Shown here: piece after piece, positions 58,810 through 64,000 of the stretch | Numbering within the stretch: position 1 is the stretch's first letter | Layout: every line of letters begins with the position of its first letter | NCBI GenBank assembly: GCA_022605405.1 | Contig: JABYQQ010000001.1 | Location: forward strand, 620,001 to 684,000 | Source: Earliella scabrosa | Taxonomy: Eukaryota; Basidiomycota; Agaricomycetes; Polyporales; Polyporaceae | DNA length: 64,000 nucleotides | Direction: 5' to 3' | Program-made: the position numbers and the translations under genes | The notes under the pieces: generated by a model | Database searches by the model: none | What the model was told of the DNA's origin: nothing | Seen by the model: only the letters and a program-made list of their open reading frames with translations

Positions 58810-59924
58810 GATAGTGTATAATAGACCGGGACTTTCGGATGACGTTTCACTATCTGCGCGTGCTGTGCCCGCTTGTGCCCCCCTCCCGTCGTCGCTCGCT
58901 GCCAACTGTGTACGTTCGTTCGTGCTGAAACTGGCGTGTGTGTGACCGTCTGGCGACGGCTATTTATTGTCAAGGCTGGTCGTTGTGGCAGGGTGCCTCC
59001 CGGATCGCCGTCGGGATTGAGAGGCTACGGAGCATCTCGAGGCGTAACGAGGGTGAGTGCTGTACTATGATTGATTCCATGAGCACCGGTGACTACCGGT
59101 CGTCGACTCGTACGTTGTCCTCATCGTTTCGATGCCCGTATTCAACTGTCTCAAGCCATGTCAGAACAGCTCGAAGGGCACTAGTAACACCGAATCGTGT
59201 GTCGATACAGCGCCATGCTCTCACGTCAATGGGAGTCTTCAGCAATGTCAGGCGCGGTTGGGGCCAGTTGGCCATGATCTTGCAATCTGTCCATGGACCC
59301 GGACTCGGAGAATCCCGGGTTCAGGCTTGCGCGCCTGTCGGACTGCAGATCTCGGACAGCGAGCCCATAGTCCGAGTCGTGTTCTACCACCCCCTTTCCT
59401 GATGTATACCATACAGACGGCAAACCTATTCTTGTCAAGCTTGGCTCAAAATGACCGTCGAGGACCAGGCGTTGTTCACGGTGAGTTTGATGCATACAAT
59501 GCGAAGGTTTCCTCCAATGTTCGGCTTCACGTGGGTCTTGTGCACATCTCAGCGCCCAGAGAGATGAGTCAAGCGATTAGTATTACGGCACTGGTAGGCA
59601 TCCCCATCATTGACATAGTGCCATGCTTACGCTTGATGCTGTGTAGTCGACCTCCCGGCTACGTTCAGCCTTCAGGACGCTTTGTGGCGCATGGCGCCGG
59701 ATGCGTTATCACCAGAGCTGCTCGGATTGTCGTATGTACACCATTCTCACAGCGCAGAATACTAGATTGAACCAATGCGAATGGGAAGCTGCGCGAGCAG
59801 GCGATGTTCTTTCAATCTATGTAGGGTGCCGACGCGAACCATCGTCAAGGATGAACCTGTGCGTATGCGGGAGTACTGTGAGTGTAGCATCGCTGACCCA
59901 CTTGCAGGCCTTAGGTTAGATTGA
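58810..59924. other. intergenic between tandem MARVEL-like genes
   Basis: About 1.1 kb up to the MITE; no gene recognised. Confidence 0.4.
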
Positions 59925-59926
59925 TA

Positions 59927-60370
59927 CAGTCGACACCCTCTTAACCCATACCCCTCATAACCCATAACCTCTCATAACCCATGACTTTTTGGCATTCCCG
60001 AGTCGGGATAGGGGGAAATCGACCTCATAACCCATAATCCTCTCATATCACATACCCCATACCCCTGGATGGGAGTTATAACCCATACATTCTGCCTATT
60101 TTGGCAAGACTTTGATGGTTGGGCAATAATTGTCTCGCTCCTTTTGGGCAATCCGTTGATTGATGGGCTCTAAATTGACGAGTAACCGTGTTATTGGTCG
60201 AAATGTGGTGTTTGCGGTCTTATCTCCCCCTTGTCAGACCCCTTGGACCGAGCGCTAGACTGACCCCGTTGGGCGCTTCACAAGCGCCTACTCTCTCCTA
60301 CCCCATAACCTCCGATATCCCATACCTTTGGGCCCTTCCGGATAGGTATGGGTTAAGAGGGTGTCGACTG
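59927..60370. mobile_element. 444-bp Tc1/mariner-type MITE
   Basis: The termini are perfect 28-bp inverted repeats (CAGTCGACACCCTCTTAACC... and its reverse complement), flanked by TA on both sides (59925-59926 and 60371-60372). TA duplication plus a CAGT start is the Tc1/mariner signature. The interior has no coding frame but many copies of the word AACCCATA(C/A)C, which extends from the TIR in both halves. Confidence 0.88.
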
Positions 60371-60831
60371 TATTCGCCGCCAAGCAAATACGATGCGGCA
60401 ACCTGAACGCCGTTGGGAGTCGTCTTGAACACCCGATGTCAGGTTCGACGCGAGTGACACTAGGTGACACTGCCACAGGGACCACCGTATGTCCCTCGGT
60501 CAAATTGTAGGGCTCCGGCGGTGATGTTACACCGGTGTGTCATTGCATCCACTCATAATGGTGCTCGTCCACTTGTCTTAATCATTCCGTCTAGCGATTG
60601 CTTCCATACTTGGACAGCTCATGTGCTGCGACCATTCGTAGTGGGATAGACTGGTGATGTCCATCGCCCTCGACTATGACAGGCTGACTTGGCTTTGCAA
60701 ATAGCTTGAACGCATATAAGCCTCATCCCAGAGCACGACTTTCCCCCACCACTGGCGGGTCCTTCCAATCTTCTCTTTTTCTAATTACCTTTTTTCGCCT
60801 CTATCGCCTCTTTTTACGAGTTCACATCACG
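60371..60831. other. promoter region of second MARVEL-like gene
   Basis: Contains CATATAA at 60713-60719, about 115 bp before the start codon, and a pyrimidine-rich leader (TTTTTCGCCTC...). No gene. Confidence 0.45.
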
Positions 60832-61603
60832 ATGGCCGGGATCTCCACATTTCGCGCGTTCTCATTGGGTATGTAACATGCGCTACGCTGATTGTTCATG
60901 CGCTCAACTGTTTCTACCTGGCAGTCATTGCAATGATTTCCTCAATCGTCGTTCTTGCGCTCAGCGTCCAGACGCTTGTGGAGCTGCAGGCCGTAGCAGG
61001 GGTCGGTGTCGTCGTACATTATGCCAACATGGGTATCGCGGCGTCCGTGCTGGCGCTTCTCTCGATCCCGGTGATGTACGAATGCCCCCGCATGTACTGA
61101 GGATACATTGCTCTGACCATTAACTCTACAAGGTTGATCCTCAGTTGCAGGCGGAAAGGGAGTCGGCCCGTCATTCTCTTCGAACTTCTCTGGCTATGTA
61201 CGTAGTTTTGTTGCACCTCTGACATAGGCTGATCAGCTTGACGTTCTACCTCAACAGCACTCCTTTGGATCCTGTTCTTTGCCGCAGGAGGGCTCACGTT
61301 TACGCAGGCAAACTTCTCTGCGGCTCTAGAGGGTTTCAGTTGTGACGTGATCCCTTCCGTGGAGTTGGCGACGGTGTGCAAGGACGCCCAGCCTCTTGGT
61401 ATCCTCTCCATTGTCACCGCACTCATTCGTGAGTACCATGAGGCCTCGTCTCGCATGAGTTACGGACAGAGCTGACATGTGACGATCGTCGCGAACTTAC
61501 AGTGTTCTCCTACACCCTTGTGCTGCTCATTGTGACCTGTCAGAAATCCAGTAGGGACGGTGCAGTCTGGAAGGTGTCCGTGAAGGAGAGCGAAACCGTG
61601 TAG
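60832..61603 (+). CDS. MARVEL-like four-helix membrane protein, second copy
   Basis: Four exons. MAGISTFRAFSL is joined to VIAMISSIVVLALSVQTLVELQ. Then come GIAASVLALLSIPVMLI, VILFELLWL joined to LLWILFFAAGGLTFTQ, a loop with two Cys (FSCDVIPSVELATVCKDAQ), ILSIVTALI joined to FSYTLVLLIVTCQKSS, and tail WKVSVKESETV. The four hydrophobic helices and the Cys-bearing last loop match the gene at 58047, so the two look like a tandem duplication, now well diverged. The MITE lies between them. Confidence 0.75.
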
Positions 61604-62933
61604 CCCATACTATCGGTATCAATACTACGCTCGTGTTTGTACTAAATCAACTCATACCCTTGTATGATGTCTGGATGTGCTAAGGACTCCAATGCCAGTG
61701 ACTCGGTGAGCTGCAAACGCAGTACGCGTACATATTTTACGTGTTCGATACACGCCGGGTTCTATCAGTCCTCAGGGCTGAGATCTGAAGGGAAAACTCG
61801 AAACAAGAACCCATACGGACGCGAGCGTGGCAGAACTGTACCCTTTTGGTCGCGAGCGCTCGATTCGTGCTTGCCTATATTACATTCTAGCCTGTGTTCT
61901 TGTCAGAACTTACCCCACGACCGTCCCCTGCCTACTGGATCCTCCATCACGCTTCAAGTCGCTCTCATAGATATCGATATCAATATTCCCTTGTATGGAT
62001 TCCCCAAACACCACACCACACGAAACGTATGAAGTATCAAGGCTGTGTGCTCCAGTGGTCAGAGGCTGATACCCGTGTTCGTCGCTGTAATCAGCTCCCT
62101 CTTCGAGTCCGCCCTTCGCTTCTTATCTTCCCTCGTTGACGTTTACGGCTGGACCGGCGATAACAACTCGGTATGGGCATGGCATCAGCAAGTGAAGACG
62201 CCAGCCCGGCGACGGTCAAGCTTTGGACTCTGTATGTTCCTCTCAGGTCAACGTCTTATGTCAAGTACCCCCTCTCATGCTTCGAGTCATACAGCGCAAG
62301 CCCAGTTGTTTATGCCAGACAAACCCCTTTGACTGTAAATTGAGGGCAAGTTGCAGGGTACGTTTGGTTGTCCCCGGTCCATACCCACGGCATTCACCGA
62401 CCGATTCAAGCGTAGTACATCCACTGGTAGTAGAGCAACGTGTGCAGTATGTCATCGCTACGCTTCTCCGAGCCTTGCATTCGTTACTATGTTGACGCTC
62501 GGGCCCTAGACATGCCCACAGGAGTATGCGTCGAAGTCGCAGCCATGTACAACATATTTCCGTGTAACATATTGGCAACAACTAGAAAGGGCGTCAGCGT
62601 CCTCATGCTCGTACACCTGCCAAGATGGTCTCTGTGCCTCAGTTATCACTTCCATTTTCGATATGGTGACCGACATCGAGAGGTAGCGATAGCAGGAACA
62701 ATCCAGTACAAATTGCACATTACATCATAGCAACGTCACGGTATGCTGGTAGGGTTGTTGCGGTATACACGTGGCATTGTGACACCAGCAGGCCTACCAG
62801 CTACAGGAGCAAAGGGCCGTATGCGGCAGAGCTTGAAAGAAAGGGTCAGTAATCACTGATGACTCCATCACCATGAACCACTGACATGGAGTGCAGATTA
62901 TCTCGAGCATCTCCCAGCTCGTGGCTCCTCGCA
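61604..62933. other. convergent intergenic region, no gene seen
   Basis: About 1.3 kb between the stop of the second MARVEL-like gene (plus) and that of the SRPBCC gene (minus). No repeat or RNA gene recognised. Confidence 0.4.
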
Positions 62934-63597
62934 TCACTGCTGTTGCTCGGCCCGAGCTTTCAAGGCCTCTCCCATGGCATCGAAACTCTTCTGGAGGTTC
63001 TTAGACAGGAACCATTTGATCAAATACGCTCCAATGCCGGCGAACACCTCCCGCGACTCGTACTTCGTCTTGCCGTCTTCGGTCTTGCTAAGTGCTTGCC
63101 AGCGTTCGGCTCTGATCAACCACTGAGGTAAGAGATTCTTCCAGGCCAACCGATGCGTCTCCTCGTCAAAGTGGGTGATCAGCTCAAAGGCCTCCGTCAT
63201 GCCGATAGAGTCATCCATTGTGGGCGGGATGTGCGTCTGCATCAGGAGATACTTGCCCTTAGCAGGCACCTCCCCTTCCAGCTTCTTCTTGGACTTGGTT
63301 ACAATGTCCTGGGCCCTCCTGCAGCAATAGGGGCGCCATTAGCGACGTGCTATGACGGCAATAAGCATCATGATCCCTTCACGTACACGAACGGATTCCT
63401 GGACACCAGTAGATACCGCATTATTCGAAACATCCAATGTAAACCAGACCCGTGAGCACGTACCATTCCTTGTACTTTGGAAAGTCGGTGAGCACCTCCC
63501 AAACTGTCTCTATCGGCGCGCTGATGTCGACGTCGACACGCATCGTAAGTGGGCCAGAGAACGACGGCTCAGGTAAGTTAGTCGCTTTGGAAGACAT
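62934..63597 (-). CDS. SRPBCC/START-like lipid-binding-fold protein
   Basis: Minus-strand gene starting MSSKATNLPEPSFSGPLTMRVDVDISAPIETVWEVLTDFPKYKEW. This is the classic opening of the polyketide-cyclase/SRPBCC fold (ISAPIETVWEVLTDF..Y..W). Two introns follow, with a short exon NPFV between them. The rest is RRAQDIVTKSKKKLEGEVPAKGKYLLMQTHIPP, FELITHFDEETHRLAWKN, WLIRAERWQALSKTEDGKTKYESREVFAGI, then a C-terminal helix (AYLIKWFLSKNLQKSFDAMGEALKARAEQ) that would line the ligand pocket. Such proteins bind hydrophobic ligands; no catalytic residue can be named. A plausible 5' untranslated intron (gtaagt...gaagcag) lies just upstream at about 63612-63674. Confidence 0.8.
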
Positions 63598-64000
63598 CCT
63601 GCGCAAGCTCTGCTTCAGGTAATATCAGTTCCAAGCGAGTCAGTGTCGAGACGAGTTGCTCGCGATGAACTTACCTGGTGGGAATAGTCTGTGAATATGT
63701 TGGTCAGGAACAGGAGGCGACGACATAGATAAGCGCCCGATCCCACAATGACAAGCCGCGAATCCGAGGAATCATCACTTGAATGCTGCCGCGGGCTGGG
63801 AACTTGCTCGAATTCACGAAACACCGTGACCCGGACGGTGCGGATAAGAATGCATACTCCATATATAGTACTGGGAGAGGATCAGATTCACGTCATACAA
63901 GTCATACATAAAGGAGGTAAACAGTCGGATCAAGCGTGAAAGGCCACAAGAATATGGAAAAGATATCTCGTTCGATGAGGCTCTAGAAGGCTCTTGCTTC
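63598..64000. other. upstream region at window end
   Basis: Holds the likely 5' leader and leader intron of the SRPBCC gene. No further gene can be called before the window ends. Confidence 0.4.

Noticed and set aside
59940..60360. Telomere-like repeat from the many AACCC words
   Set aside because: The spacing is irregular and the unit is AACCCATAC, not TTAGGG/CCCTAA; the words lie inside a MITE bounded by TIRs and TA.

Overview
The window is nuclear DNA of a filamentous basidiomycete. Genes are broken by many short GT..AG introns (mostly 45-65 nt), promoters carry TATA boxes, and the gene set (GH115 glucuronidase, GH18 protein, fungal deaminase-like protein, KDZ transposase with CxC5/CxC6 cysteine clusters) fits an Agaricomycete, probably a wood-decay polypore. 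All annotation is by eye from the sequence; no database search was run.

The most striking object is a very large DNA transposon at 4695-21293 (16,599 bp). It is bounded by an 8-bp direct repeat (ATCAGTAC at 4687-4694 and 21294-21301) and by imperfect terminal inverted repeats that align without gaps outward from a TTCCGGCGGATCCGCCGG core. On the minus strand it carries an apparently intact seven-exon KDZ transposase (647 codons). Four further multi-exon genes with open reading frames lie inside: a zf-GRF-like protein, a 1338-aa protein of unknown function, an F-box/nucleotidyltransferase-like protein and a 263-aa unknown. None is a known transposition gene, so they look like cargo. The two subterminal regions have opposite strand composition and contain degenerate short repeats.

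Left of the element are a 5'-truncated DHHC palmitoyltransferase (1-1983) and an APH/choline-kinase-like phosphotransferase (2528-3671). Right of it are a coiled-coil gene whose stop codon lies 45 bp from the insertion, a secreted GH115 alpha-glucuronidase, the divergent pair BAP31-like (minus) and UBP6/USP14-like (plus), an intron-bearing tRNA-Trp, and a secreted GH18-like protein.

At 34.4-37.0 kb two ~745-bp arms form a long inverted repeat, each arm with its own TATA box facing outward. Then come an Ish1/Msc1 repeat protein, an OTT_1508-type deaminase-like protein, an ER HSP70 of the Lhs1/GRP170 class ending in HDEL, an MFSD1-like transporter and an APC-type amino-acid/GABA permease. From 53 to 58 kb I could not assemble a confident gene. 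At 58-61.6 kb two tandem MARVEL-like four-helix membrane proteins flank a 444-bp mariner-type MITE with perfect 28-bp TIRs. An SRPBCC-fold protein on the minus strand closes the window.
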